Source: Mesorhizobium loti R88b (lineage in GTDB: Bacteria > Pseudomonadota > Alphaproteobacteria > Rhizobiales > Rhizobiaceae). Taken from it: 64,000 nucleotides of DNA. Where the stretch lies: assembly GCF_013170845.1 (NCBI RefSeq), contig NZ_CP033367.1, positions 3,039,001 to 3,103,000 on the forward strand, given 5' to 3'. The notes beneath the pieces were generated by a model. The model made no database searches. It was not told the DNA's origin and worked only from the letters and a program-made list of their open reading frames with translations. The translations under genes were made by a program, and so were the position numbers. Of this stretch, positions 34,033 through 41,669 are shown in pieces (positions within the stretch are counted from its first letter, which is position 1; the number at the start of each line of letters is the position of its first letter).

Positions 34033-34610
34033 TTAACCCGGCAGCCTCTCCTCGATGATCTTCGCCGAACCCGGCACCAGCTGCCCTCCATGGTCAAATC
34101 GCAGCACCACAACCCAGTTGAACTCATCGCCTGGCCATTTGCCGTTCGGCAGCAGTGCCTGCGGGTCGGCGCCGAAGGCCTTGATGAGCTTGGCCAACTG
34201 ACCGTGATGCCAGGCGATCAGGATCGACTTGCCGTGGTTTTCGGTCGACAGCGCCGCGACGAGGTTCTGGACTTCCCTGTCGGCGAAGCGTTGATCGATG
34301 GGTAACTTCAAGGCCTGGCTGAGTGGCGTCAGCGTCAGCCGCTCGCGCGCGCTGTTCCTGGAATCGGCACTGGCCACCAGCATGTCGGGCCGGAACGGCG
34401 TGCCGTCGAGCATGAAGGGCTGGAAATAGGCGACATAGGCTTGCGCGCGGGCCTGGCCCTCGGGCGACAAATCCGGGCCGCGTCGGGCTTTTCGCCGTGA
34501 CGCACGATCAGCACCGTGGCGTCGGCGAGCCCGGTCGTTGTGTCGCCGGCGGCATGGGCGGACAGGGCAAGCGCCATCAACCACAGGGCGGCGACAACAA
34601 AGCGTTTCAT
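34033..34610 (-). pseudogene. frameshifted secreted histidine phosphatase
   Basis: An ATG at 34610 (AAGGACC upstream) opens a signal peptide (MKRFVVAALWLMALALSAHA) and the phosphatase motif LIVRHGEKPDA at about residues 34-44, but the frame then leaves the family and stops at 34335. The rest of the enzyme continues in another frame from about 34473: DLSPEGQARAQAYVAYF, then the second His in IAWHHGQLAKLI, to a stop at 34033. A single missing base between about 34473 and 34484 explains both halves. It is either a recent pseudogene or an assembly error. Confidence 0.85.
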
Positions 34611-34716
34611 GGTGGTCCTTCCCTGGTTTCCGAGGCCACCAATCAGCGCAGCATTCCGACGGAATCAGGGCCGGCTTGGTGTCAGGCCGCCGGCTGCTCA
34701 ACATGCCAAGCGTGCC

Positions 34717-35079
34717 TCAGGCCGCTTCGCGCGCCCACAGGCGGTGGCTGTAGCGGCGGAAGAAGCGCGCCACGAGACGCTGCTGCCTGGCCCTGACCAG
34801 ATCGGGCAGGCGTCGTTCCTGGCGCCAGCGCGGCATGTTGCGCCAGCAGGCGATGATGCGGGCGGTGTCCTCGATGGCTTCGTCCGCCGACAGCGCTGGG
34901 CCGATCGCGGCCAGGAACAGCGGTTCGGATTGTTTCAGTTCGTCGATGACGGACTTGCGCCTGAAATGGTCGTGGCGGGCCTGTGCGATGCCGTTGCGGC
35001 GGATCGTCTCGAAGGCTTCGAGCAAAGCAGGGCTGTCGCCGGTGTAACCGCAGGCGCGGGCGAAATCGGCGGCATCCAT
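34717..35079 (-). CDS. hypothetical protein, 120 aa
   Basis: A soluble helical protein (MDAADFARACGYTGDSPALLEAFETIRRNGIAQARHD at the start, basic C-terminus RRYSHRLWAREAA) of no family I recognise. GGGAG lies before the ATG at 35079. It marks the left edge of a block of phage-like and small genes and is separated from the divergent Zn-ribbon gene by an AT-rich 173-base region. Confidence 0.65.
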   Translation of the reverse strand: MDAADFARACGYTGDSPALLEAFETIRRNGIAQARHDHFRRKSVIDELKQSEPLFLAAIGPALSADEAIEDTARIIACWRNMPRWRQERRLPDLVRARQQRLVARFFRRYSHRLWAREAA

Positions 35080-35218
35080 CACTGCTCCCGGGTCTGATGC
35101 TACAGCGACTCACATTTGCGAGTTTATAAAAGTGTAACTCAAAAATTTGTGGAAGGGAAACTTTTGGGAAAGTGTTGAAACTGCGACTCGACTCCGCGTG
35201 CAAAACACACGAATATGT

Positions 35219-35233
35219 GAACAAATCAGGAAC
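35219..35233. promoter_or_regulatory. alphaproteobacterial SOS (LexA) box
   Basis: GAACAAATCAGGAAC matches the GAAC-N7-GAAC direct repeat bound by LexA in alphaproteobacteria. It ends 19 bases before the ATG at 35253, a position where LexA would block transcription. Confidence 0.65.
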
Positions 35234-35252
35234 AAAAGGCGAGGGAGGGGCG

Positions 35253-35555
35253 ATGGCATTGCCAGGCAAGGAGTCAGTGGTTGCGCAAGTCGCCTCGATC
35301 TCGGTCGAATGCGCCGATTGCGGCCGCAACAGATGGTGGCGGCCTGATCAGCTGAAGCGGTTCGGGGTGAATGGCAATACGCCGCTGGCGGCACTGTCGG
35401 GCCGCATCGTCTGCTCGGCCTGCCGCGCTGACGGGCTGCCGGGCACGGCGATCTCGATCCAGGCCGCGTTCATCGACGAGCGCCAGCGCGTGCGCAGCGA
35501 AGCGCAGATGCTGAGCGACAGGGAGGTGCCGGTGGAGGGGTCGAGGAGGGCTTGA
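35253..35555 (+). CDS. small zinc-ribbon-like protein
   Basis: The 100-residue protein begins MALPGKESVVAQVASISVEC and has two C-x2-C knuckles (CADC and CSAC) about 39 residues apart, a likely Zn ribbon. GGGAGGGG precedes the ATG. The SOS box upstream suggests DNA-damage induction, as does its neighbourhood with a phage-type S24 repressor. No family name is recognised. Confidence 0.7.
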   Translation: MALPGKESVVAQVASISVECADCGRNRWWRPDQLKRFGVNGNTPLAALSGRIVCSACRADGLPGTAISIQAAFIDERQRVRSEAQMLSDREVPVEGSRRA

Positions 35556-35890
35556 GTGGAGATGGGCCCCATGGCGACCCAGCCACCTTCTCCCCGTCAC
35601 TATACGGGGAGAAGGTGCCGGCAGGCGGATGAGGGGCGGCGCTGATTTTGCAGAATTGAACTTTTTATTCTAGTGGTCTTTGAGGGACTGGCTAGGTAGT
35701 CGTGTTCTTCGACGTGGGGCAATCGAGGCGCCATTTACCGAAACCTTGGCGCTGCCCCTCATTGTCCTGCCGGACATTTCTCCCCGTAGTGACGGGGAGA
35801 AAGTGGGCTGCTGCGCATGTTTTCGCCAACTATCAGCGGTGTAGGAGCACCACGCACTGGTGAGGTGCTCGCGCACAAGCAAACGGCGCC
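35556..35890. repeat. pair of inverted mosaic palindromes
   Basis: Two copies of a hairpin unit face each other. ACCTTCTCCCCGT/ACGGGGAGAAGGT (35585-35597 and 35604-35616) runs into GCCGGCAGGCGGATGAGGGG. A diverged inverted copy, GCCCCTCATTGTCCTGCCGG, runs into TTTCTCCCCGT/ACGGGGAGAAA (35777-35787 and 35792-35802). They bracket about 110 AT-richer bases. Nothing coding is seen here. Confidence 0.75.
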
Positions 35891-36586
35891 TCAATACCCC
35901 AGCAATTCCTTCAGCGGTATAACCCGCCAGACATGCTTGATCGCGTAGCGGTTGAAGGTGATCGTTTTCGGCGGATTGTACTGCTCGACCACCAGTTCAC
36001 CCGCCGTGCGCTTGACCAGTTTCTTGACGAAGGCCTTGCCGTTCTTTTCGTTTTCTTCCGGAAACGTCTCGATCACCACATGGTCGCCCGGCACCGCGTC
36101 GCGGCCGCCGCAATAGATCAGGTCGCCAGGTTCGTAGCGCGGCACCATGGAATCCGACAGCACATGCAGCGCGAACACCTTTGGCAGGTTGCGCACGCCC
36201 GGCGGGCGCTGGACGTAGCCGGCCGGCTCGCCGTTGAAGGTGAAGTCGCCGTCGTCACCGCCGACTGCGGCGCCCAGCACCTCGATATCCATTGATCCGG
36301 CGGGCAGGGGGCCGGCATCGGTGACGATCTCGGCATCGGCCACCGGGCCGGCATCGTCGAGGAAGACAACCTGCCCCTGGCCGAGCGCGACGGGGTCGAC
36401 GCGCAGGAAAGCGGCGGTCTTGAACAGGTTCTCGGTCTTGGGCAGATTGCGGCCGGTTTCCCAATTGCCGACGGCGGCGACATCGGTGTCGTTGTGCTCG
36501 GCAATATGGCGCATGACCAGGCCGCGCTGCTTGCGCGCCTGGCGTATCGCCGCCCCGACCTTGATCGACAGTTCCGTTTTGGCCAT
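35891..36586 (-). CDS. phage-type XRE repressor with S24 (LexA-like) peptidase domain
   Basis: The 231-residue protein has an N-terminal helix-turn-helix (LSIKVGAAIRQARKQRGLVMRHIAEHN, residues 5-31) and a C-terminal S24 domain. The catalytic Ser is in VLSDSMVPRYEPGDLIY and the catalytic Lys in GKAFVKKLVKR. Such repressors self-cleave after RecA activation and control lytic genes. It is divergent from the gene at 36670, the layout of a phage immunity switch. Confidence 0.9.
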   Translation of the reverse strand: MAKTELSIKVGAAIRQARKQRGLVMRHIAEHNDTDVAAVGNWETGRNLPKTENLFKTAAFLRVDPVALGQGQVVFLDDAGPVADAEIVTDAGPLPAGSMDIEVLGAAVGGDDGDFTFNGEPAGYVQRPPGVRNLPKVFALHVLSDSMVPRYEPGDLIYCGGRDAVPGDHVVIETFPEENEKNGKAFVKKLVKRTAGELVVEQYNPPKTITFNRYAIKHVWRVIPLKELLGY

Positions 36587-36634
36587 GGCGCCCATCTGAG
36601 CGATGAAAGCAGCTCTCGTCTATGAAAGAATGGC

Positions 36635-36663
36635 TTGCATCTATTTTTGAGTTATGCTTATAT
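36635..36663 (+). promoter_or_regulatory. possible promoter of the gene at 36670
   Basis: TTGCAT (36635-36640), 17 bases, TTATAT (36658-36663). Transcription would begin close to the ATG at 36670, so the message could be leaderless. No ribosome-binding site is seen upstream of that ATG. Confidence 0.4.
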
Positions 36664-36669
36664 CTGGCC

Positions 36670-37062
36670 ATGCAGAACCTGTCCAGCTTTCAAGGCGCCG
36701 TGGCGCCGGCCTCCCGCGAGGCAAACCCAACGACTGAAGTCGTTACCCATTCCCTTCCGCCCCGGCCGTCCTCCTCCCCGGCCGGGGCGAAGCCCGAGCG
36801 CTCTGATGCCTCGGGTCCGGCCCGCCCGTCACCGGCGGCCGGAACGGCCGGAGCCGCCGCTCCCCGCGGCTCCGGCCCCCCATTCGACCGGCCAGCTGCC
36901 GGTCCCTATGCGCGCTCCTGCATCCGCACGCAGGACGGCACCGTCATCCTGTTCGAGCCGATGACGGGCAGGGCGGTTTCCGCCCCTGACAGAAAGACGG
37001 CGGAGGCCAGGCTTCTGCGCCTGCGCGCCGGGGTTCCGCTCCGGCTGATCCGCCCCGACTGA
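36670..37062 (+). CDS. proline/alanine-rich hypothetical protein
   Basis: The 130-residue protein has a disordered Pro/Ala/Ser-rich first half and a short folded C-terminus (YARSCIRTQDGTVILFEPMTGRAVSAP, then RLLRLRAGVPLRLIRPD). It is divergent from the S24 repressor and is probably its target. No family is recognised. A start further upstream at 36622 is possible. Confidence 0.55.
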   Translation: MQNLSSFQGAVAPASREANPTTEVVTHSLPPRPSSSPAGAKPERSDASGPARPSPAAGTAGAAAPRGSGPPFDRPAAGPYARSCIRTQDGTVILFEPMTGRAVSAPDRKTAEARLLRLRAGVPLRLIRPD

Positions 37063-37188
37063 TTCCGGCGAGGAGCCGGCTCTCTCACCGAACACCCTGA
37101 CCCTGGCCCGCACCGGGCCTGACCCTGACGCATGGCCGACGGCGCGCCTGGGCGTGGCCGAAGGCGGACCCATGGATGGAGCCTGGAC

Positions 37189-37866
37189 ATGGCAAGCTAC
37201 AGCGACGCCGAATTGCAAGAGATCGCCCGCTGGCTGAAAGAGGGGCTTTCGGCCTCGAGGATCGCGGCGGCGTTCAGCGCGCTGCGCGGCAGCGCTGTGT
37301 CACGCAACGCCATTATCGGCATCGTCCACCGCAACGCCATGCTGGGCGCCATCGGCTTTGCCAATGGCAAGGGAGTGCCGGCCGGCGCCAAACGCGTTGC
37401 GGGGGCTGCGGGCAAGCGGGCGAGCCGAACGCCTGCGAAGGGCAGAGCAGACGACAAGGCGGTCGCCGGTAACTTGGGAGAGAAGCATGCCGCCAAGAGC
37501 GCCGGGGTGCGGAAGAACAAGGCTCGGGCCAGGCGTGACGCGCCGCCCGCCTGGCTACCGCCACGCCTGTTTGTGCGCGAGGTGGGGGTGCTGATCGCCG
37601 ATGGCGAAGCCTACCGTTTCAAGGTGCCGGCGCCACAGCGCGGACCGATCGGCCGCCAGCCGCATGGCGTGGCGATGCGCTTCATCGACTGCCTGTTTTC
37701 CCGCTGCCGCGCGCCATTGGACCTGACGCTGGAAGAGGATCCGGGGAACGACGCGCCGGGCAGCCGGCCCGGCGCCGACATGCTGTGCTGCGGCATGCGC
37801 ACAAAAGCGCTGAAAAGCTACTGCGGCTACCACCAGGCGCGATTTCAGAGGCGGGTTTGCACGTGA
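37189..37866 (+). CDS. GcrA-like cell-cycle regulator homologue
   Basis: The 225-residue protein has the GcrA N-terminal DNA-binding pattern (YSDAELQEIARWLKEGLSASRIAAAFSAL..., SRNAIIGIVHRNAMLG, residues 3-52), a basic Ala/Lys linker and the GcrA-type cysteine/histidine C-terminus (CLFSRCRAPLDLTLEEDP, CCGMRTKALKSYCGYHQARFQ). GcrA works with CcrM methylation in the alphaproteobacterial cell cycle. This copy sits in a phage-like block and lacks the usual length and sequence at the N-terminus, so it is more likely a phage or accessory paralogue. Confidence 0.8.
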   Translation: MASYSDAELQEIARWLKEGLSASRIAAAFSALRGSAVSRNAIIGIVHRNAMLGAIGFANGKGVPAGAKRVAGAAGKRASRTPAKGRADDKAVAGNLGEKHAAKSAGVRKNKARARRDAPPAWLPPRLFVREVGVLIADGEAYRFKVPAPQRGPIGRQPHGVAMRFIDCLFSRCRAPLDLTLEEDPGNDAPGSRPGADMLCCGMRTKALKSYCGYHQARFQRRVCT

Positions 37867-38225
37867 ATTTTCCTTCTCCCCGTTCACGGGTGCGGCATGC
37901 ACACATTTCCAAGCAGCTGGTCTTTGGCGATAGCGTGCATGGCAGCTTGGCGTATGCATTGTCTTATGCCGCGCTGGTCGACCCCCACTCCGTCTCGGCT
38001 TCGCCGAGCCACCTCTCCCCCGATCGACGGGGTAGAGGAAAGGCACCAGGCTTTTTGCCGTCAACGCTCGTCCAGCAAGGCTCTCTTCCTTTCCCTCCGG
38101 AGGGGGGAAAGGTGGCGCTGCGAAGCAGCGGCGGATTGGGGGAACCACATGGCAATCAAGCCTCGCAACGATCAATCACGCCAGCAACAGAAGATGTTTG
38201 CATAGCGGGCAGCGTCCCCTTCACC
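37867..38225. repeat. intergenic region with degenerate mosaic palindromes
   Basis: No gene is supported in these 359 bases. They hold a truncated CCTTCTCCCCGT/ACGGG hairpin at the left end, a CTCGGC-TTC-GCCGAG hairpin (37994-38008), an imperfect CTCTCCCCC/ACGGGGTAGAG hairpin near 38012-38039 and a CCTTTCCCTCC/GGAGGGGGGAAAGG pair near 38090-38113. These are fragments of the palindromic elements seen elsewhere in the window. Confidence 0.6.
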
Positions 38226-38543
38226 CTATTTCGGCGCCTGCCGGCCCTGCTTGGGCATGCGGCTCTGCACGCTGCGTGGCTCCAGCATCATGGCCGGGCC
38301 GCTGGCTTCGACCAATATGCCGGCAACGCGGGCAAAGCCGGTGAACACTTTCATGGCGTCGGATTGCGAGATCTGCGCCGCGATCGCCGCGCTGCAGGCA
38401 TTGAGCGCGCTGCGGTAGACGTGGCCGCGCCGTTCGATCGGCCAGCGCTGCAGGAAATCGGCGGCGTCGCTGACGCTGTCGATTTCCTCGACATGCCCGT
38501 CGAGCGACACTTTGAGCGGCACTCCGGTTTTCATCGTACCCAT
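38226..38543 (-). CDS. DUF982 family protein
   Basis: The 105-residue protein matches the small rhizobial DUF982 pattern: a beta-rich start (VPLKVSLDGHVEEIDSVSDAADFLQRWP), then RGHVYRSALNACSAAIAAQISQSDAMKVFTGFARVAGILV. The function of the family is unknown. AGGG precedes the ATG at 38543. A second DUF982 gene lies 90 bases upstream on the same strand. Confidence 0.8.
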   Translation of the reverse strand: MGTMKTGVPLKVSLDGHVEEIDSVSDAADFLQRWPIERRGHVYRSALNACSAAIAAQISQSDAMKVFTGFARVAGILVEASGPAMMLEPRSVQSRMPKQGRQAPK

Positions 38544-38633
38544 GGCGTTCACCCTGGCCTTTCGTGCGGTGTAAAAGACCGCGTGTATAAACGCACAAGC
38601 CAGGCTGGCGGTTGCATCACGGTTGGCGCCGGC

Positions 38634-38915
38634 TCATGGATTGGCGGCTGCGTCCAGCCAGTCATGAGCACGGCTTCTCGGCTTGGCCACCAGAATGCCT
38701 TGCTGCCTTGCCGCCTTTGTGAAGGCTTCGAAAGCAATGCGCGGGCAGCAGCTGCCGTCGATAGCAAGTCCGATCAGCCGCGCGGCATCAGAATAGGCCG
38801 GCTTTGCCTTGTCGGGCCATTGCTGGCGCAGCGCTTTCTCCGCTTCGGCCACCGAGCCGACCAGCATCGTCTTGTTGTCGCTAAAACGCAGCGTAAGCGG
38901 CATGAAAGCCGTCAT
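38634..38915 (-). CDS. DUF982 family protein (second copy)
   Basis: The 93-residue protein aligns in layout with its neighbour: LTLRFSDNKTMLVGSVAEAEKALRQQWPDKAKPAYSDAARLIGLAIDGSCCPRIAFEAFTKAARQQGILV. GGAGG lies eight bases before the ATG at 38915. The two copies are diverged paralogues in tandem. Role unknown. Confidence 0.8.
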   Translation of the reverse strand: MTAFMPLTLRFSDNKTMLVGSVAEAEKALRQQWPDKAKPAYSDAARLIGLAIDGSCCPRIAFEAFTKAARQQGILVAKPRSRAHDWLDAAANP

Positions 38916-39007
38916 CGGCAAACCTCCCCTTGGATTGGTCGCGGCACAACGTCCGGAGTTGCGGCTGGTTCCATTAGCGTTCATGTAAGAATGGCGCGGG
39001 GCACGGC

Positions 39008-39619
39008 ATGAGCGAGCGGCCCTTCATGCAGCTCTACGTCTCCGATTTCGTCGGCGACACGTTGCAGCTCTCGACCGAACAGATCGGCGCCTACATGCTG
39101 CTTTTGATGGCGATGTGGAACGCCGGCGGCAGCCTGCCCGACGATGACGCCAAGCTCGCGCGGGTGGCGCGGCTGCCACTCAAGAGATGGCGCACCATCA
39201 GCACCGATCTCATGACCTTCTTCGAGCGCGAGGCGGGCGAGATCGGCCACAAGAGGCTGACCAGGGAGCTGCACAAGGCGCTGGTCAAAAGCGAGGCGAG
39301 GGCCGCCGCCGGCGCGCGTGGCGGTGCCGCCACCGCCCTGAAAACAAAGACGCATGTCCCAGCAAATGCCGATGGTTTGCCTCGGCATTCTCCAGACTCC
39401 AGAAACCAGAAGGAAAAGGCTGGCGCCTTTTCCCGCGCAAACACGACAGCTCCCGTTTTGTCGGGAAAAAAATCCGGCTGGCAGCGGCCGAAAACCCACA
39501 CCGACGCCGCCAATGCCATCATCGAGGAGATCGAGACCCATGACCGCAGCCGAAATGCAGCAGGCGACGAAGGCGCTGGCCGCGATGTTCTCATGCTTCC
39601 CGCAATCCGCCTTGACTGA
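39008..39619 (+). CDS. DUF1376 (YdaU-like) phage replication-type protein
   Basis: The 203-residue protein starts MSERPFMQLYVSDFVGDTLQLSTEQIGAYMLLLMAMW, the hallmark of DUF1376/YdaU proteins encoded in lambdoid-type prophage replication regions, followed by a disordered Lys/Ala-rich middle. It probably takes part in phage DNA replication initiation. The next gene begins inside its last 80 bases in another frame. Confidence 0.85.
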   Translation: MSERPFMQLYVSDFVGDTLQLSTEQIGAYMLLLMAMWNAGGSLPDDDAKLARVARLPLKRWRTISTDLMTFFEREAGEIGHKRLTRELHKALVKSEARAAAGARGGAATALKTKTHVPANADGLPRHSPDSRNQKEKAGAFSRANTTAPVLSGKKSGWQRPKTHTDAANAIIEEIETHDRSRNAAGDEGAGRDVLMLPAIRLD

Positions 39620-39845
39620 TGTCGAGATGCAGCTGCGCGGCTATCTCAGCGCCGTGCGCGACGCCGAGCTTGCCGATTTGCAGGCCGCCATCCAGCGTTT
39701 CGTGCGCGGCGAGGTGAAGAGCGGCAACGCCCAGTTCTGCCCGTCAAGCGCGCAGCTCTGCATTGAGGTGCGCGAGCGGCGCATGATGCGCGAGCTGATG
39801 GCGAGAAGGGCGGCCTCGGTTCCCGCGAAGCTGGCGGCGGGATGA
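39540..39845 (+). CDS. hypothetical protein overlapping the DUF1376 gene
   Basis: The 101-residue helical protein (MTAAEMQQATKALAAMFSCFP... LRGYLSAVRDAELADLQAAIQRFVRGEVKSGN... FCPSSAQLCIEVRERRMMRELM) starts 80 bases before the DUF1376 stop. Phage replication-loader-associated proteins have a similar helical layout with a CPSSAQL-like motif, so it is likely a partner of the DUF1376 protein. This is inference from position. Confidence 0.7.
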   Translation: MTAAEMQQATKALAAMFSCFPQSALTDVEMQLRGYLSAVRDAELADLQAAIQRFVRGEVKSGNAQFCPSSAQLCIEVRERRMMRELMARRAASVPAKLAAG

Positions 39846-39894
39846 CCCCTCTAACCGAAACACCGCACCCCAATCCCCAACAAGGAGCCACCCC

Positions 39895-40488
39895 ATGCCC
39901 AAAAAAGCCAAAGCCGCCAAGCCACAAGCCCCCAAACTGCCGAAGGGCGAGGCCGAGCAGGTGCGCATCCGCCGCGAGGTCGGCCATGATTTTGCGCTCA
40001 GGGACGACGCGTTCGGCCGCAAGCGGCTGGCCGCCGGCACGGCTGAAGCGCGGCGTGTCTACGAAGTGTCGAATGACGGCTACACCTCCACCGGCGGCAT
40101 CGTGCGGGTGCGCACGGTCGACCCGCTCATCGGCATCACCTCGCTGTCGCGCCAGCAGCGCGAGGCCGGCCAGCGCTACCGCGAGGATTTTCAGTGCAGC
40201 CAGCAGGCCAGCGTCAAACCGATGCGCTGGGCCGAGCGCATCGATGGCGGCCGCCACGGCGGCGGCATCGCCGACAATGTGCTCGACGCCGGCCGCGCGC
40301 ATGCCGCGGCGACCAGGGCGCTGGGGCATTGGGATGTCGCGGCAGTGGTGCGACACGTCTGCTGCGCGGGGGAGTCGGTTAAAGGTGTGGCCGAGCAGAC
40401 GGGGGAAGGCCGGGACGTGGTGACGAAGCTCTTGAAGGTCGGGCTGGACCTGCTGGCGGTGCACTATGGGATGATGATGGGGCGGTGA
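39895..40488 (+). CDS. DUF6456-like protein
   Basis: The 197-residue protein has a basic Lys/Ala/Pro N-terminus and a C-terminal domain (LSRQQREAGQRYREDFQ... ALGHWDVAAVVRHVCCAGESVKGVAEQTGEGRDVVTKLLKVGLDLLAVHYG) like the DUF6456 segment found with HTH proteins in alphaproteobacteria. The end reads as a helix-turn-helix, so DNA binding is plausible. It closes the phage-like block. Confidence 0.65.
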   Translation: MPKKAKAAKPQAPKLPKGEAEQVRIRREVGHDFALRDDAFGRKRLAAGTAEARRVYEVSNDGYTSTGGIVRVRTVDPLIGITSLSRQQREAGQRYREDFQCSQQASVKPMRWAERIDGGRHGGGIADNVLDAGRAHAAATRALGHWDVAAVVRHVCCAGESVKGVAEQTGEGRDVVTKLLKVGLDLLAVHYGMMMGR

Positions 40489-40553
40489 GGGGCGAGGCTC
40501 GGCAAAGGTTTGGCCCGTGCTTTTGAAGGTAGACGTCCAGAAATGTGTATTGC

Positions 40554-41000
40554 CTACCGAGCCCATTCCACGTCGATCTCGGTTGGTTTTGGCAACCGAA
40601 ACCGGCGCAACATTACGAGGGCCGCTGTGAAGGTTATGACGTGGATCAAGACTTCCAAGGCACCCCAAGGTTTGGCTGAAGTCGCATTTTCATCCCAGTA
40701 GTTTTTGGTCAGGAGCAGCATCGAATTGCTAAAAACGATGAATAAAGCAAGCTCCAGGAGGAATATTCCGGTGAAGACGAGAAATCTTGGCAGGAATTTT
40801 GTCCGGGGTGCAATCGCGGCAACAACAATCGCGATAAACAACCCGAAGACAAGCGGTGTCGTTGGGTATTTTGCGATACGGACGTGAAATGTGTAGGCGG
40901 CTTGGCCGACGACGATTGCTCCGATAAATGTGGCCAGCGCCAAGGCAACAAGGTTGACTGCCAGCCGTTTCAGCAAATCCGTTCCCAAGATCCTAGCCAT
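40554..41000 (-). CDS. four-helix hypothetical membrane protein
   Basis: The 148-residue protein has four hydrophobic helices (LAVNLVALALATFIGAIVV; TPLVFGLFIAIVVAAIA; FLVFTGIFLLELALFIVFS; LEVLIHVITFTAALVMLR). No family is recognised. Its start overlaps the end of the lipoprotein gene by 8 bases, so the two are translated together and may interact at the inner membrane. Confidence 0.65.
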   Translation of the reverse strand: MARILGTDLLKRLAVNLVALALATFIGAIVVGQAAYTFHVRIAKYPTTPLVFGLFIAIVVAAIAPRTKFLPRFLVFTGIFLLELALFIVFSNSMLLLTKNYWDENATSAKPWGALEVLIHVITFTAALVMLRRFRLPKPTEIDVEWAR

Positions 41001-41448
41001 CCATGTTGATCCCAGGCGTGCATTTGTAGTCGGCAGGATTGGCGGGCTGAGGCATGGTGGCGGCTTTCAGCCTTTCGCTTTCGCTGCTGCAGGCCGGCCT
41101 GGAGAGAATCGAATAGCCCTTCTGCATCATGCAGCGATTGATGAAGCGATCTCGCAGGCCGTGGTTGGCATCGTAGGTGGTGGCTGTGGCCGGAATGTTC
41201 AGGCCGCCGCTCTCGCTGCAACTGGTGATGGTGCCAATGGTCCGGCATTGAACGGAGCCAGGGGTATAGACCCCGCCGCTCACCTGCGTTGCCATTGCCT
41301 GGGGTATCTCGCGAAGCGAGGCGATCTTGCACTGGTCATAGTCGGCTTGCCGCTGGCTGGCATTGGTGCCGGGCTTGAATGCAGCGGGCACGGGGCCAGT
41401 TTGACAGCCTGCCAGCAATAGAACTGCCACAAGTTGAAGTTTTTTCAA
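40993..41448 (-). CDS. small lipoprotein
   Basis: Starting at the TTG at 41448 (GGGGG eight bases upstream), the protein opens LKKLQLVAVLLLAGC, a lipoprotein signal with lipobox LLAGC at residues 11-15, followed by about 135 residues with several cysteines. The frame is open further upstream, but those residues are not signal-like. It would be attached to a membrane in the periplasm. Function unknown. Confidence 0.65.
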   Translation of the reverse strand: MKKLQLVAVLLLAGCQTGPVPAAFKPGTNASQRQADYDQCKIASLREIPQAMATQVSGGVYTPGSVQCRTIGTITSCSESGGLNIPATATTYDANHGLRDRFINRCMMQKGYSILSRPACSSESERLKAATMPQPANPADYKCTPGINMDG

Positions 41449-41669
41449 GATTGATTCCCCCCGGAAGTGCTGTCCAATCAATCGCAAAACCGAAGATGTC
41501 TCAAGAGCATCGGTATTGGGCCAACAAGGTCGCGCATATCCGCGGATATCTGGCAGGCATTTTGCTTGGCATCTGGCACCATCCGTCAGCATCCTCGCCT
41601 CCATTTTGAACCCTTCCCCCGTCTCGCCCATTACCCTGGCATGCAAACAGCCAAGGGAAGGAGAGACCC

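Noticed and set aside
34717..40488. Intact prophage
   Set aside because: No capsid, tail, terminase or integrase genes are present in or near the block.
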